Source of the DNA: Pseudomonas violetae
GTDB lineage: Bacteria; Pseudomonadota; Gammaproteobacteria; Pseudomonadales; Pseudomonadaceae
Assembly (NCBI RefSeq): GCF_023072615.1
Contig: NZ_JAKNRW010000005.1
Location: 285,179-349,178 of the forward strand
DNA length: 64,000 nucleotides
Direction of reading: 5' to 3'
Position numbers and translations under genes: made by a program. Shown here piece by piece: positions 27,947 to 36,664 of the stretch. Position 1 is the stretch's first letter, and each line of letters begins with the position of its first letter. The notes under the pieces were generated by a model. It was not told where the DNA came from and did not search any database. It saw nothing but the letters and a program-made list of their open reading frames with translations.

Positions 27947-29627
27947 TCATGTGCTGGGAGCATCGCGGCTAGGGGAGCCGAACTTGAAGGGATCGGCACC
28001 ACGGTTCTCGCGGTTCCTCTCTTTGCGCGCCTCGTCCGGTGGGTGGATCATTTGGACCGTCAGGCTGCCGTCCTGGCCGGCGTAGACTACCGCGCTGGCA
28101 CCGCCGTCCAGGTAGCTGGCAATGGTCGCCAGGCTGATTTCGACCAGCGCCCCACTGACGCCGATATTGCCCAGACGCCGCCCGATGTCGTACCCCTCAT
28201 CGACATTCCCCAACTCTATGCCATGGCCGTCGGTATTCAGGCCGTACAAGGCAATGCTCAGGGCAATTTCTGCGTCCAGGTTATCGGTGGAATCGTAGAA
28301 CACTCGGACCGGTTGCTGCCCATTGGGTAACGTCTCCAGGGCCTGTAACCAGCCCGCCTGCATGGCTTTGGCCTGCAACGCCGGTTTAAGCCGCTTGCCG
28401 TGTTCATCCTGCATCGAGACCTTGATCGGCCAGTGCAAGTAACCCAGCACTGGCGCGGCGTCGAACTCTTTGACCTGGTGCTGGGCCCAGCGTATGGGCA
28501 GCCATGGGGAGGGTTTGAAGTAGCCTGTGCCTTGGTCAGAAAGCGTTTGCCAGAGCGAGGGGAGTTGCGACTGCCAGTAGGCGGTGGACATGGTGCCAGG
28601 GGCATAGGGTTTTTCACACCCTTTGGCACGCTCCGCCTCTTTGTACACATCGCGAAATTCATGGGAATGCTTCCAGTAAAACGCCCAAAGCTTGCCCAAG
28701 TCATTGTTTTTATTCTGATTGTCCTCAGGCTCATGGGTGATATAAGGACGAATAAACCGATCCACCCGATCCGAGCGAGTCACCAATAGCCCGGTCATGC
28801 TTTCGTACACCGTGGGAACGACATGGCCGTTCTGCAATCCAGGAGTGCCTGCCACGCGCAAACCGTTTCGAGTGACATCGCCGTCCTCGCTCACGATTAA
28901 GGCTTGGGGTACTTCGGGGTTGTCATCAAAGAACTGGAACAACCGCTCGATCATGCCCTGAACATGGGTTGTATTCTCCGCGTCCTGCCACAGAAAGAGC
29001 GTGACCCCGAGCGTGGCGGCATTGCGACCGTTGAGGATATTGCTCGCGGCCCCTGTATCTGTAGGTTGCTTGTTCGGTGCGATGGAAAACACCGGGATTG
29101 GCCAATACGCCACCGACTCGCCTGCCGAATGCTTGAAAGCAACACGAGTGTTGATTGCCTTGGTGATTTCCCGGGAGCTCAATGAAGAATCATAATCCTT
29201 GGCGTCTCGTGAATAGATTGAAGTGAAGTTGTTGTTCTTTTTTTAACTTCTCGCCAGATCGATGATTGATGCCAATCGTCCACCGCCATCCCCCCCCCCG
29301 GATTTCCAACGCATAAGTCCGCGCTTGCGTGGCTTGCTGCTCGGTGATTTGCGCCATGACTTTGGCTTTATAAGCGGCAAACCCGGCCTTTTCACTGGCC
29401 ACGGCTTTGCCCCACCAGTGAACGCTGAAAATCAGTACCAAAGGGCCCAGAATGGCGGCGATACCCCAGCGTATTATGGGGTTCATGTCACGAAGGACCA
29501 CGTTGTTCTCCTCTGCCTTGATGTGGACCATCCAAACGAAGCCGAGCCATAGGATCAGCAGTATTCCGGCGATCCAGAGGTAAGGCTTGAGTGCTGGTAA
29601 AATTCGGGTTCGATGTTGAGAGTTGCT
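27947..29627 (-). pseudogene. Tla3-like (DUF2875) type VI lipase adaptor, broken by two frameshifts
   Basis: The reading begins at GTG 29627 (VSNSQHRTRILPALKPYLW, with AAAGGAG at the right distance). It has a membrane helix (LWIAGILLILWLGFVWM) and a second one near 29480-29540. At a run of ten G (minus strand; 29290-29299) the frame changes: one more G would continue as MAVDDWHQSSIWREV. At a run of seven A (about 29244-29250) one more A would continue as KKNNNFTSIYSRDAKDYDSS and join the 3' part. That part (29182 to 27947) includes REITKAINTRVAFKH and FLWQDAENTTHVQGMIERLF. The reconstructed ~560 residues fit Tla3, the adaptor that helps load a Tle3 lipase onto VgrG in type VI secretion. Both defects are single-base homopolymer deficits, so sequencing error or slippage is possible. 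Confidence 0.7.
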
Positions 29628-29635
29628 CACAAGGC

Positions 29636-30144
29636 GACTCCTTTTTAGCGGCGCCGGCAAGCAGAGAGGGCGGTGTTAGCGATACCAAGTCGGAGGGCGG
29701 GAAGATACCTTTGTCGTAATACAAGTAACTGGCCCTCACTAGTGCCTGAGCCTCAGCGCTGAGTCGCGACCATCCCGGCAAAAGTCCGACTTGCTCGAAT
29801 TGTTTTTTGTCCATCTTCCAATCCGCAATCGCCACCAACACCTCACGCATGGCCGGCTCATCAAGGCAGCGGGCCTGGCCGACGGCAATGTCCATCGCCG
29901 TCACCCAACGCTGGTTTTCCGGGCTGCGCAAGATCGCTGAGTGGTAGGCGTTGGCGCCCCACAGTGGTGTCGTCCGGGCAAAAATACAGATACACCTTGC
30001 CGCGATTGTCGCGCTCGGGAAACACCGTGAGGTTGCCGATTTTGTCTTTGCGGGTGCCTTGAGTCGGCGACCATCGCACGCCGGTGCGACCGCCATAGGT
30101 TTTGCTATCCCTGAGCGCGGCTAACGGTGGCTGGGCAGGAGGCG
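29636..30144 (-). pseudogene. Frameshifted partner gene upstream of the Tla3-like gene (possible immunity protein)
   Basis: One frame reads (from ~30144) PPLAALRDSKTYGGRTGVRW, then SPTQGTRKDKIGNLTVFPER and GKVYLYFCPDDTT. The continuing protein (WGANAYHSAILRSPENQRW, AMDIAVGQARCLDEPAMREV) lies in another frame from about 29965, so one extra base or two missing bases interrupt it. No start or signal peptide is found: the 5' frame meets TAG near 30175. In the second frame the protein runs on in frame beyond the Tla3-like GTG, so its true end is unclear. By position next to a tla3-like gene it could be the Tli3-type immunity protein, but I do not recognise the family with confidence. Confidence 0.5.
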
Positions 30145-30574
30145 TTTGCGTGACCGCCGTGACGATACGGATCTACGTGGCGAGTGTGTCATGGTCTTGG
30201 GGGCGGCAGTATCTCGACGATAAAGGGTTGTCAGGTCCATTTAACGTTTACTCCGGCGAAAGCTCCTGGAGAGTTCCGAAAAGCATCTGCAACCTGGTCG
30301 GGGCGTCAGCCCCCGGGTTGCAAATGAACAATGCGGCTGGACGTTAGCGTGCACGGATTGGTGGGCACAATCGTAGCGACGTGGTGGCTCTGTATGGTTT
30401 TTTGTAGCTGGGAAGTCAGAAGCGGCGCGATTACTGGCCAAGCCCGGAAATGGGGACGATGGTCAACCCTACAATTTCAGAATCGTCTTACAGCCGAATC
30501 ACCCCTTATCCATTGCACCTTCCTGAAAAGAAGCCAGAAGGTGTAAACCTTATTCAGGACGGGACAGCTCCAAC
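30145..30574. other. 430-bp stretch with no recognisable gene
   Basis: Between the broken upstream partner gene and the terminator at 30575 no frame shows a credible protein on either strand. The few short frames lack ribosome binding sites and domain-like sequence. The region is where a lipase (Tle3) or VgrG gene might be expected in an intact type VI cluster, so it may be eroded remains, but nothing in it can be identified. Confidence 0.5.
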
Positions 30575-30607
30575 AAAAAGGCCGCATCAATCGATGCGGC
30601 CTTTTTT
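30575..30607. terminator. Strong bidirectional terminator
   Basis: A perfect stem AAAAAGGCCGCATC/GATGCGGCCTTTTT around an AATC loop, giving T runs on both strands. It lies 18 bp beyond the stop of the minus-strand gene at 30625, which it probably terminates. Confidence 0.85.
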
Positions 30608-30624
30608 ATGTGGCCACAATGCGC

Positions 30625-30882
30625 CTAGCCGCCATCGGTATCGATATCACCATCGGTATCATCACCAGGTTTAGCCCGATCCGGTTCAGGCTTGAAGCCC
30701 GGACTGAATTCGTTGTCATTATCATCGTGCTGGTTTTTCTGATCCACCGCCGAGTCGACACTGTCTGGTGTGCTGGTGTGCTGTTGCGAAGCAGAGCTGT
30801 CGCCGGGCGTCTGTGGATCAATCGCCGGATCATTGCGGTCGACCGCTTGATCCGGCTGCTGCGTCATCGAGTCATCTTTCAT
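30625..30882 (-). CDS. Acidic, disordered 85-residue hypothetical protein
   Basis: Starts at ATG 30882 (MKDDSMTQQPDQAVDRNDPA) with GAGGT seven bases upstream; an ATG 15 bp upstream (30897) is possible. Rich in Asp, Gln, Ser and Pro, with no hydrophobic core. The C-terminus ends in an Asp-rich repeat (GDDTDGDIDTDGG) that could bind divalent cations. No known domain recognised. It is terminated by the strong hairpin downstream and diverges from the stressosome operon. Confidence 0.6.
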   Translation of the reverse strand: MKDDSMTQQPDQAVDRNDPAIDPQTPGDSSASQQHTSTPDSVDSAVDQKNQHDDNDNEFSPGFKPEPDRAKPGDDTDGDIDTDGG

Positions 30883-31095
30883 AGGTACCTCGTTCATCAA
30901 TGCAAGGCAGGCTGAAACAGTCGCCTTGTAGATTCGAAGCCACACCTCGTACAACGTTCCATCGATGATCGCCTACGCTGTGTTAGGTGATAAATATCTG
31001 CGCAGCGGGACAACTATTTCTACCGGCAAATGTCACTGCTTTGTGCCGATCCAAGTTTTTCGTAATCGGCCAATAATTTCAAGGAGTTCAGGCAC

Positions 31096-31947
31096 ATGGC
31101 GGCACTGCAGACCAGCACACTCGATGCGATGAAAACCAACCAGAATCAACTCCTCGAAGATTGGACCCAGCGCCTGGAAGCCAGCGGCGCCTCGCGCAAC
31201 GTCAAGGAGCAGGACCTCAAGCAACAAACTACGCAATTCCTGCAACTCATCGTCTCCGGCCTGGAAATGGGTAACGGCCAGAACATGGCGGCACCCGGCT
31301 GGGACGAGATCCGCCAGTTCCTCGAGAAGCTGTCCCACAGCCGTGCGCTGCTCGGCCAGGACTCCCATCAGACGGCCAGTTTCATCTTCTCGCTCAAGGG
31401 CCCGATGTTTGCGATGCTGCAAAATCATTATCAGGACCACCCTGCGCTGCTGGCCGAACAGCTGTGGGAAGTCTCCGAGCTGCTCGACGCCTTGGGCATG
31501 CACACCATCCGTACTTTCCAGAAGTCCCGCGAAGCAGTGATCAAGCGCCAGCAGGAAGAGCTTTTGGAACTGTCGACGCCAGTGGTCAAACTCTGGGATG
31601 GTGTACTTGCCCTGCCAATGATCGGCACCCTTGATTCTCAGCGTACCCAAGTGGTGATGGAGTCGCTGCTGCAGCGCATCGTCGACACGGGCTCGGAAAT
31701 CGCTATCATCGACATCACCGGCGTGCCGACTGTCGATACCCTGGTCGCCCAGCACCTGCTCAAAACCGTCACCGCGATTCGCCTGATGGGTGCCGATTGC
31801 ATCATCAGTGGCGTCCGTCCACAGATTGCCCAGACCATCGTGCACCTGGGCCTGGACCTGCAAGGCGTCGTCACCAAGGCCAACCTGGCCGACGCCCTGA
31901 AACTGGCCCTGACCCGTCTGGGGTTGACTGTCAGCAAGGCAGGTTGA
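31096..31947 (+). CDS. rsbR: RsbR-type stressosome sensor (STAS domain)
   Basis: A 283-residue protein: N-terminal ~150-residue helical sensor (RsbRD_N-like), then a linker helix (KRQQEELLELSTPVVKLWDG) and a C-terminal STAS domain. Both regulatory threonines of Bacillus RsbR are conserved: Thr215 in PTVDTLVAQH and Thr247 in RPQIAQTIVHLG. In the known system RsbR and RsbS form a large cytosolic complex that holds the kinase RsbT; stress leads to Thr/Ser phosphorylation and RsbT release. First gene of a coupled six-gene operon; start at ATG 31096 after AAGGAG. Confidence 0.92.
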   Translation: MAALQTSTLDAMKTNQNQLLEDWTQRLEASGASRNVKEQDLKQQTTQFLQLIVSGLEMGNGQNMAAPGWDEIRQFLEKLSHSRALLGQDSHQTASFIFSLKGPMFAMLQNHYQDHPALLAEQLWEVSELLDALGMHTIRTFQKSREAVIKRQQEELLELSTPVVKLWDGVLALPMIGTLDSQRTQVVMESLLQRIVDTGSEIAIIDITGVPTVDTLVAQHLLKTVTAIRLMGADCIISGVRPQIAQTIVHLGLDLQGVVTKANLADALKLALTRLGLTVSKAG

Positions 31948-31951
31948 GCCG

Positions 31952-32314
31952 ATGGAACGCATTCCAATTCTGCAAATGGGCGACTTCCTGCTGGTGACCA
32001 TCCAGGTCGACATGCATGACCAGCTCGCCCTGACGCTCCAGGACGACCTGTCCGAGCGCATCAGCCGCACATCCGCTCGCGGCGTGTTGATCGACATCTC
32101 GGCGCTGGACATGGTCGACTCGTTCATCGGGCGGATGATCGGCACCATTTCCGGCCTGTCGCGCATCATGGACGCGCAGACCGTACTGGTGGGCATGCAG
32201 CCGGCTGTGGCGATCACCTTGGTCGAGCTCGGCATGACCCTGCCGGGCGTGAGCACGGCCCTGAATGTCGAACGCGGGATGAAACTGCTGCAGGATCGAG
32301 TACGTGAGCAATGA
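31952..32314 (+). CDS. rsbS: RsbS-type stressosome scaffold (single STAS domain)
   Basis: A 120-residue stand-alone STAS protein. The phosphorylatable serine of RsbS is present as Ser57 in IDISALDMVDSFIGRMIGTI, the family signature. It starts 4 bp after the rsbR stop and overlaps rsbT by ATGA. In Bacillus, phosphorylation at this serine by RsbT is the switch that dissociates RsbT from the stressosome, and RsbX reverses it. Confidence 0.93.
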   Translation: MERIPILQMGDFLLVTIQVDMHDQLALTLQDDLSERISRTSARGVLIDISALDMVDSFIGRMIGTISGLSRIMDAQTVLVGMQPAVAITLVELGMTLPGVSTALNVERGMKLLQDRVREQ

Positions 32315-32715
32315 ACGTGCGCAGCAGTGGCAGCCAACCCATTCAAATCGAACAGGATGTGGTCCTGGCGCGCCAGACGGCGCGCAAGCTGGCCACTGAG
32401 TGCGGCATGCGCCTGATCGACCTGACCAAGATGGTGACGGCCGTCAGCGAACTGGCGCGCAATACCATGGTGTATGGCGGTGGCGGCGACATGGATTGGC
32501 AAATCCTCGACGAAAACGCCCGCACCGGCCTGCGCCTGGTGTTTCGCGATGAAGGCCCGGGCATCCCCGATATCAAGCTGGCAATGACCGACGGCTGGAC
32601 CTCCGGCGGCGGTCTCGGCCTGGGCCTGACCGGCGCAAAACGCCTGGTGGAAGAGTTCGAGCTCGATACGGCGCCCGGCAAGGGTACTCGCATAACGATC
32701 ACGCGATGGGTATGA
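32311..32715 (+). CDS. rsbT: RsbT-type serine/threonine switch kinase
   Basis: A 134-residue GHKL-fold kinase. The ATP-binding N box (TAVSELARNTMVYGGGG), G1 box (DEGPGIPDI) and G2 loop (GGGLGLGLTGAKRLV) are intact. RsbT phosphorylates RsbR and RsbS, then leaves the complex to activate an output protein (RsbU in Bacillus). No RsbU or sigma-B is nearby; the downstream genes encode two-component proteins instead. Overlaps rsbS and the next gene by ATGA. Confidence 0.92.
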   Translation: MNVRSSGSQPIQIEQDVVLARQTARKLATECGMRLIDLTKMVTAVSELARNTMVYGGGGDMDWQILDENARTGLRLVFRDEGPGIPDIKLAMTDGWTSGGGLGLGLTGAKRLVEEFELDTAPGKGTRITITRWV

Positions 32716-33722
32716 ACATCAGCGGTTCGATGACGCAAGTACTCCCCATCGAAGACAACAGCCAGATCGGCCACGCCCGCCGTACCGCGCAGAAACTCGC
32801 GGAGCAGCATGGCTTCGACGCCACGGATGCCGGGCGCGTCGCCCTGGTCGCCACTGAGCTTGCCAGCAACATACTCAAGCACGCTGCCAGCGGGGAGCTG
32901 CACCTTCGGGTGCTGCCGCGCGCATCAGGTGCCGCGATCGAAATGCTCGCCATCGACCGGGCCAATGGGTTTGACCTGGAGGCCTGCCTGGCCGACGGTT
33001 TTTCTACCGGTGGTACCCAAGGCATCGGCCTGGGCGCGGTGTCACGCCAGACCGAAGTTTTCGATGTCTATGCAGACAATCGAGGCGCCGTGCTGCTGGC
33101 CCGCCTGTTCCCGCGCGGCGACAAGGCTGCGGACCAGCGGTTCGGCGTCAGCCAGCATTCCTTGCGCAACGACCCCGCCTGTGGCGATGTCTGGCACCTG
33201 GCCTTTGACGGCCCGCGTATCAGCGCCCTGGTCATCGATGGCCTGGGCCATGGCGAAGATGCCGAACGGGCTGCACGTGCTGGTGAGAAGACCTTCGCTT
33301 TAGCACCTTTCACCTCGCCGGTGATGCTGCTGGAAGACATCCATCGCGACATGATCGGCACCCGCGGCGGCGCCCTGGCCATCGCCCATTACGACGGCGA
33401 CGCCGATGCGCTGAAATTCGTCGGTATTGGCAACATCGGCGCCTGCCTGATCGCCCCTGGAAAATCAAGTGGCCTGGCGTCGCACCCGGGCATCGTCGGC
33501 GGGCAATATCGAAAGGCGCAACCCTTTGACTATGCTCAAGTGAACGGACAACTATTGATCATGTACAGCGACGGCCTGCAGTCCCGATGGAACCTGCAAG
33601 ATTACCCCGGCCTGGTGCACCGCCATCCCGCCGTGATTGCCGCCATTTTGCACCGCGATTTTTGCCGCGGACGCGACGACGTCACGGTCGTGGTCATTGC
33701 GTTGGAGGCCAATCATGGCTGA
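32712..33722 (+). CDS. Fused GHKL ATPase and RsbX/SpoIIE-like phosphatase
   Basis: A 336-residue protein starting at ATG 32712, overlapping the rsbT stop. Residues ~1-130 form an RsbW/RsbT-like ATP-binding domain (ALVATELASNILKHAA, then GGTQGIGLGAVSRQTEVF). Residues ~140-336 are a PP2C-type phosphatase like RsbX (ALVIDGLGHGEDAERAA, GALAIAHYDGDADALKFVGIGN, GRDDVTVVVIAL) with the expected metal-binding Asp residues. By analogy it dephosphorylates RsbR/RsbS to reset the stressosome; the extra ATPase domain is absent from Bacillus RsbX. Confidence 0.85.
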   Translation: MNISGSMTQVLPIEDNSQIGHARRTAQKLAEQHGFDATDAGRVALVATELASNILKHAASGELHLRVLPRASGAAIEMLAIDRANGFDLEACLADGFSTGGTQGIGLGAVSRQTEVFDVYADNRGAVLLARLFPRGDKAADQRFGVSQHSLRNDPACGDVWHLAFDGPRISALVIDGLGHGEDAERAARAGEKTFALAPFTSPVMLLEDIHRDMIGTRGGALAIAHYDGDADALKFVGIGNIGACLIAPGKSSGLASHPGIVGGQYRKAQPFDYAQVNGQLLIMYSDGLQSRWNLQDYPGLVHRHPAVIAAILHRDFCRGRDDVTVVVIALEANHG

Positions 33723-34587
33723 TGCACCCATCAATCACGACGAGCAAGCGGCACTGGTCGCGCAGTTGCAAGCCGAGGCCAACGCCCTGCGCGAGGAGCT
33801 GGACGAAACCAACCAGGGCGTCTTGGCGCTGTATGCCGAGCTGGATACCCAGGCCGATCAGCTGCGCCAGGCGTCGGACCTCAAGAGCCGCTTCCTGTCG
33901 TACATGAGCCACGAGTTCCGCACGCCACTGGGCTCAATCCTGAGCATCACCCGCCTGCTGACCGACGAACTCGACGGCCCGTTGAGCGCCGAGCAGCACA
34001 AACAGGTGGCCTTCGTCAGCAACGCCGCCCGCGAGCTCAGCGACATGGTCGACGACCTGCTGGACCTGGCAAAGATCGAAGCCGGGCGCATCAGTATCTC
34101 CCCCGCCTGGTTCGACATGTTCGACCTGTTCGCCGCCTTGCGCGGGATGTTCCGCCCGATCGTCGATGCCAGCGCCGTGGACCTGATCTTCGAGGAACCG
34201 GTGGGCCTGCCCAAGCTGTTCACCGACGACAAGAAGCTTGCGCAGATCCTGCGCAACTTCATTTCCAACTCGTTGAAGTTTACCACCCGCGGCGAAGTGC
34301 GGGTTTCGGCGCGACTGCATAACGCTACCCACGTACGTTTTGCCGTCAGCGACACCGGAATAGGTATCGCCCCGGAGCTACATGGCGCATTGTTCGAGGA
34401 CTTTTCCCAGGTCGATTCGCCGCTGCAAAAGCGCCTTCGCGGCACCGGGCTCGGATTATCCCTGTGCAAACGCTTCGCGGAGTTGCTGGGTGGCGAAGTC
34501 GGCCTGGAGAGCAAGCCGGGCCTGGGCTCGACCTTCTTCGTGATCATCCCGCTGGCGATTGCCATGGAGCCCGCCGATGAAACGTGA
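33715..34587 (+). CDS. Cytosolic sensor histidine kinase
   Basis: A 290-residue kinase from ATG 33715 (MADAPINHDEQAALVAQLQA), overlapping the previous stop by 8 bp. A coiled-coil N-terminus (residues ~10-55) leads into HisKA with the phospho-acceptor in YMSHEFRTPLGSIL. The HATPase domain has N box NFISNSLKF, G1 DTGIGIAPE and G2 GTGLGLSLCKRFAELLGG. It has no membrane segment or PAS domain, so its input is probably through the stressosome proteins or the coiled coil. Coupled to the hybrid kinase downstream, whose REC domain is its likely target. Confidence 0.9.
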   Translation: MADAPINHDEQAALVAQLQAEANALREELDETNQGVLALYAELDTQADQLRQASDLKSRFLSYMSHEFRTPLGSILSITRLLTDELDGPLSAEQHKQVAFVSNAARELSDMVDDLLDLAKIEAGRISISPAWFDMFDLFAALRGMFRPIVDASAVDLIFEEPVGLPKLFTDDKKLAQILRNFISNSLKFTTRGEVRVSARLHNATHVRFAVSDTGIGIAPELHGALFEDFSQVDSPLQKRLRGTGLGLSLCKRFAELLGGEVGLESKPGLGSTFFVIIPLAIAMEPADET

Positions 34588-36520
34588 CATTCGCCTGTTG
34601 ATCGTCGATGACAACGTCGCCACACGCTATGCCCTGCGCCGGCGCCTGGAACGCCACGGCTATGAGGTACTGGAGGCGGGCACCGGTGGCGAGGGGCTCG
34701 AACTGATCGCCAGTGTCGCGCTCGACGCGTTGATTCTCGACGTCAACCTGCCGGACATGAGCGGTTTCGACATCGTGCGCAAGCTGCGCTGCGACCCCGT
34801 CACCGCCCTGCTGCCGGTGATTCACGTGTCAGCGGCATCAATCCAGACCGGCGACATCATTACCGGCCTGGATGCGGGCGCAGATGCCTACCTGATCCAC
34901 CCGGTCGACCCGGACGTGCTATTGGCGACCCTGCGCACCCTGCTGCGCGTGCGTGAAACTGAAAACGCCCTGCGCGAAAGCGAGGCACGTTTTCGGGAAA
35001 TTTTCGTCAACGTGTCTGCGCCCATCGCGGTACTGGACGCGCAGCTCAAGGTTCACGAATGCAATCACGCGTTCACGCAGCTGATGCAGGACAACCTCGA
35101 CCCGGATGCCCTGCGCGAGTGTTTTGCTGCGGACCAGGGTGCCGTCATCGATGAACTGCGCCTGCGCCTGGCCTATGGCGAGCGCTGGAAAGGCACGCTG
35201 AACATGCGGGTGCACGGCGAAGTCCGCGAGACCGAATGGCAGCTGTCACCCTATCGCACGCCTGAACTGAGCCTGGTGTTCGTCGAAGACGTTACCGAGC
35301 ACCGGCATCGCGAACGCTCGCACCTGGCCCGCCTGGATGACGCCACGACCCAGCTGGCCAACGAAGTCGCCCAGCGCGCGCGCACCGAGGCGCAGCTGCT
35401 GCAAGTGCAGAAGATGGATGCGCTGGGCAAGCTCACCGGCGGCATCGCCCATGACTTCAACAACCTGCTGACCGGCATCATCACCAGCCTGGAACTGATC
35501 CAGAAACGAATCGCCGCGTCACGCACCGACAAGGTCGGGTTTTATGCCGAAGCGGCCTTGAGCTCTGCCATGAGTGCCTCCTCGCTGACTCATCGCCTGC
35601 TGGCATTCGCCCGCCAGCAGCCACTCGATACCCGGCCGGTGGACATCAACGCCCAGGTGCGCTCACTGGAAGAATTACTGATGCGCACCATCGGCGAGCG
35701 CATCGCCCTGAAACTCGAACTGACGTCCAAGGCGGCGATTGCTTTGGTCGACCCGGTCCAGCTCGAAAGTGCTGTGCTCAACCTGGTAATCAACGCGCGT
35801 GATGCACTGCCCCAGGGCGGCAATATCTGGGTTAGCACCTATGCCGCCTTCTCCCACGGCGATCCCAATTTGGCAGATGGTGCGTATGTCGCCCTAGCGG
35901 TGCGCGATGACGGTATGGGCATCGAGCATAGCGTAATCGGCAAGGTCTTCGATCCGTTTTTCACCACCAAGCCCCTGGGCCAGGGCACTGGGCTTGGTCT
36001 GTCGACCATCTACGGCTTCGCCCGACAATCCGGCGGCGACGCGCACATCCGCAGCGTGGCCCGCCGTGGCACCGAAGTCACCATCATGCTGCCCGCCACT
36101 AACGATCCGACGTCCAACGAGGTGACCCCGCTCACGGTTGAGGCCCAAGGGGATGGCGAGCATGTACTGATCGTCGAGGATATGCCGTCGGTGCGCATGT
36201 TCGTCGCCGAAGTGCTGATGGACGCCGGTTACCGCTGCACCCAGGTCGGCGACATTGAAAGTGCACTTGAGCGGTTGCAGAGCGACCCGTCGATCGACCT
36301 GCTACTGACCGACGTCGGTCTGCCGCGCATGACCGGCCGCGAACTGGCGGATGTAGCGCGTGGCTGGCGCGCGCAGTTGCCGATCCTGTTCATGACCGGC
36401 TACGCGGAAACCGCGATCAACCGCCAGGTGTTCCTCGGCACCGGCATGGAAATGCTGGTCAAGCCGTTCCAGATCAATGAGCTGTTGGAGAAGGTTCGGC
36501 GTACGATTGATGGGGTATGA
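34577..36520 (+). CDS. REC-PAS-HisKA-HATPase-REC hybrid kinase, last gene of the stressosome operon
   Basis: A 647-residue cytosolic protein starting at ATG 34577, 11 bp inside the kinase gene. N-terminal receiver (phospho-Asp in ALILDVNLPDMSG, ~residue 56), PAS-like region (~140-250), HisKA with GGIAHDFNNLLTG, HATPase (DDGMGIEHSVIGKVFDPFFTTK, GTGLGLSTIYGFARQSGG) and a C-terminal receiver (LLLTDVGLPRMTGRE). No DNA-binding or GGDEF output domain is present, so the final effector must be elsewhere. The order of stressosome genes followed by two-component genes recalls the Vibrio vulnificus stressosome locus. Confidence 0.9.
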   Translation: MKRDIRLLIVDDNVATRYALRRRLERHGYEVLEAGTGGEGLELIASVALDALILDVNLPDMSGFDIVRKLRCDPVTALLPVIHVSAASIQTGDIITGLDAGADAYLIHPVDPDVLLATLRTLLRVRETENALRESEARFREIFVNVSAPIAVLDAQLKVHECNHAFTQLMQDNLDPDALRECFAADQGAVIDELRLRLAYGERWKGTLNMRVHGEVRETEWQLSPYRTPELSLVFVEDVTEHRHRERSHLARLDDATTQLANEVAQRARTEAQLLQVQKMDALGKLTGGIAHDFNNLLTGIITSLELIQKRIAASRTDKVGFYAEAALSSAMSASSLTHRLLAFARQQPLDTRPVDINAQVRSLEELLMRTIGERIALKLELTSKAAIALVDPVQLESAVLNLVINARDALPQGGNIWVSTYAAFSHGDPNLADGAYVALAVRDDGMGIEHSVIGKVFDPFFTTKPLGQGTGLGLSTIYGFARQSGGDAHIRSVARRGTEVTIMLPATNDPTSNEVTPLTVEAQGDGEHVLIVEDMPSVRMFVAEVLMDAGYRCTQVGDIESALERLQSDPSIDLLLTDVGLPRMTGRELADVARGWRAQLPILFMTGYAETAINRQVFLGTGMEMLVKPFQINELLEKVRRTIDGV

Positions 36521-36561
36521 GTCAAGAGCCGATCATTATTGATCGCAGGCAACGATGCTCC

Positions 36562-36664
36562 CTGTAGGAGCAAGCTTGCTCGCGAAGAGCCTAGGTACAC
36601 CGCGCATGTTCAAGCAGCCCACGTCATCATGGACGCCCATCGCGAGCAAGCTCGCGCCTACAGG
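36562..36664. repeat. REP pair (REPIN) overlapping the uvrA2 stop codon
   Basis: Two REP sequences in opposite orientation: left arm CTGTAGGAGCAAGCTTGCTC GCGA, right arm TCGCGAGCAAGCTCGCGCCT ACAGG, separated by about 55 bp. This is the same sequence class as the pair at 63863-63970. The right arm contains the TAG stop (36660-36658, minus strand) of the uvrA2 gene. Confidence 0.88.

Noticed and set aside
29290..29299. The G10 tract as a proven phase-variation switch
   Set aside because: A second frameshift 45 bp away and another in the upstream gene make decay or sequencing error at least as likely; reported only as a hypothesis.
30612..30660. Repeated ATCGGTATC-like units as a CRISPR or iteron array
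   Set aside because: They are explained by the Asp/Gly repeat (GDDTDGDIDTDGG) encoded on the minus strand at the end of the acidic small protein.
30331..30674. Short plus-strand frames as possible lipase remnants
   Set aside because: No recognisable motif, no ribosome binding site, and one runs through the terminator hairpin at 30575.
31033..32502. 489-codon minus-strand frame over the RsbR and RsbS genes
   Set aside because: Antisense shadow of rsbR, rsbS and part of rsbT; the sense genes have conserved phosphosites and proper ribosome binding sites.
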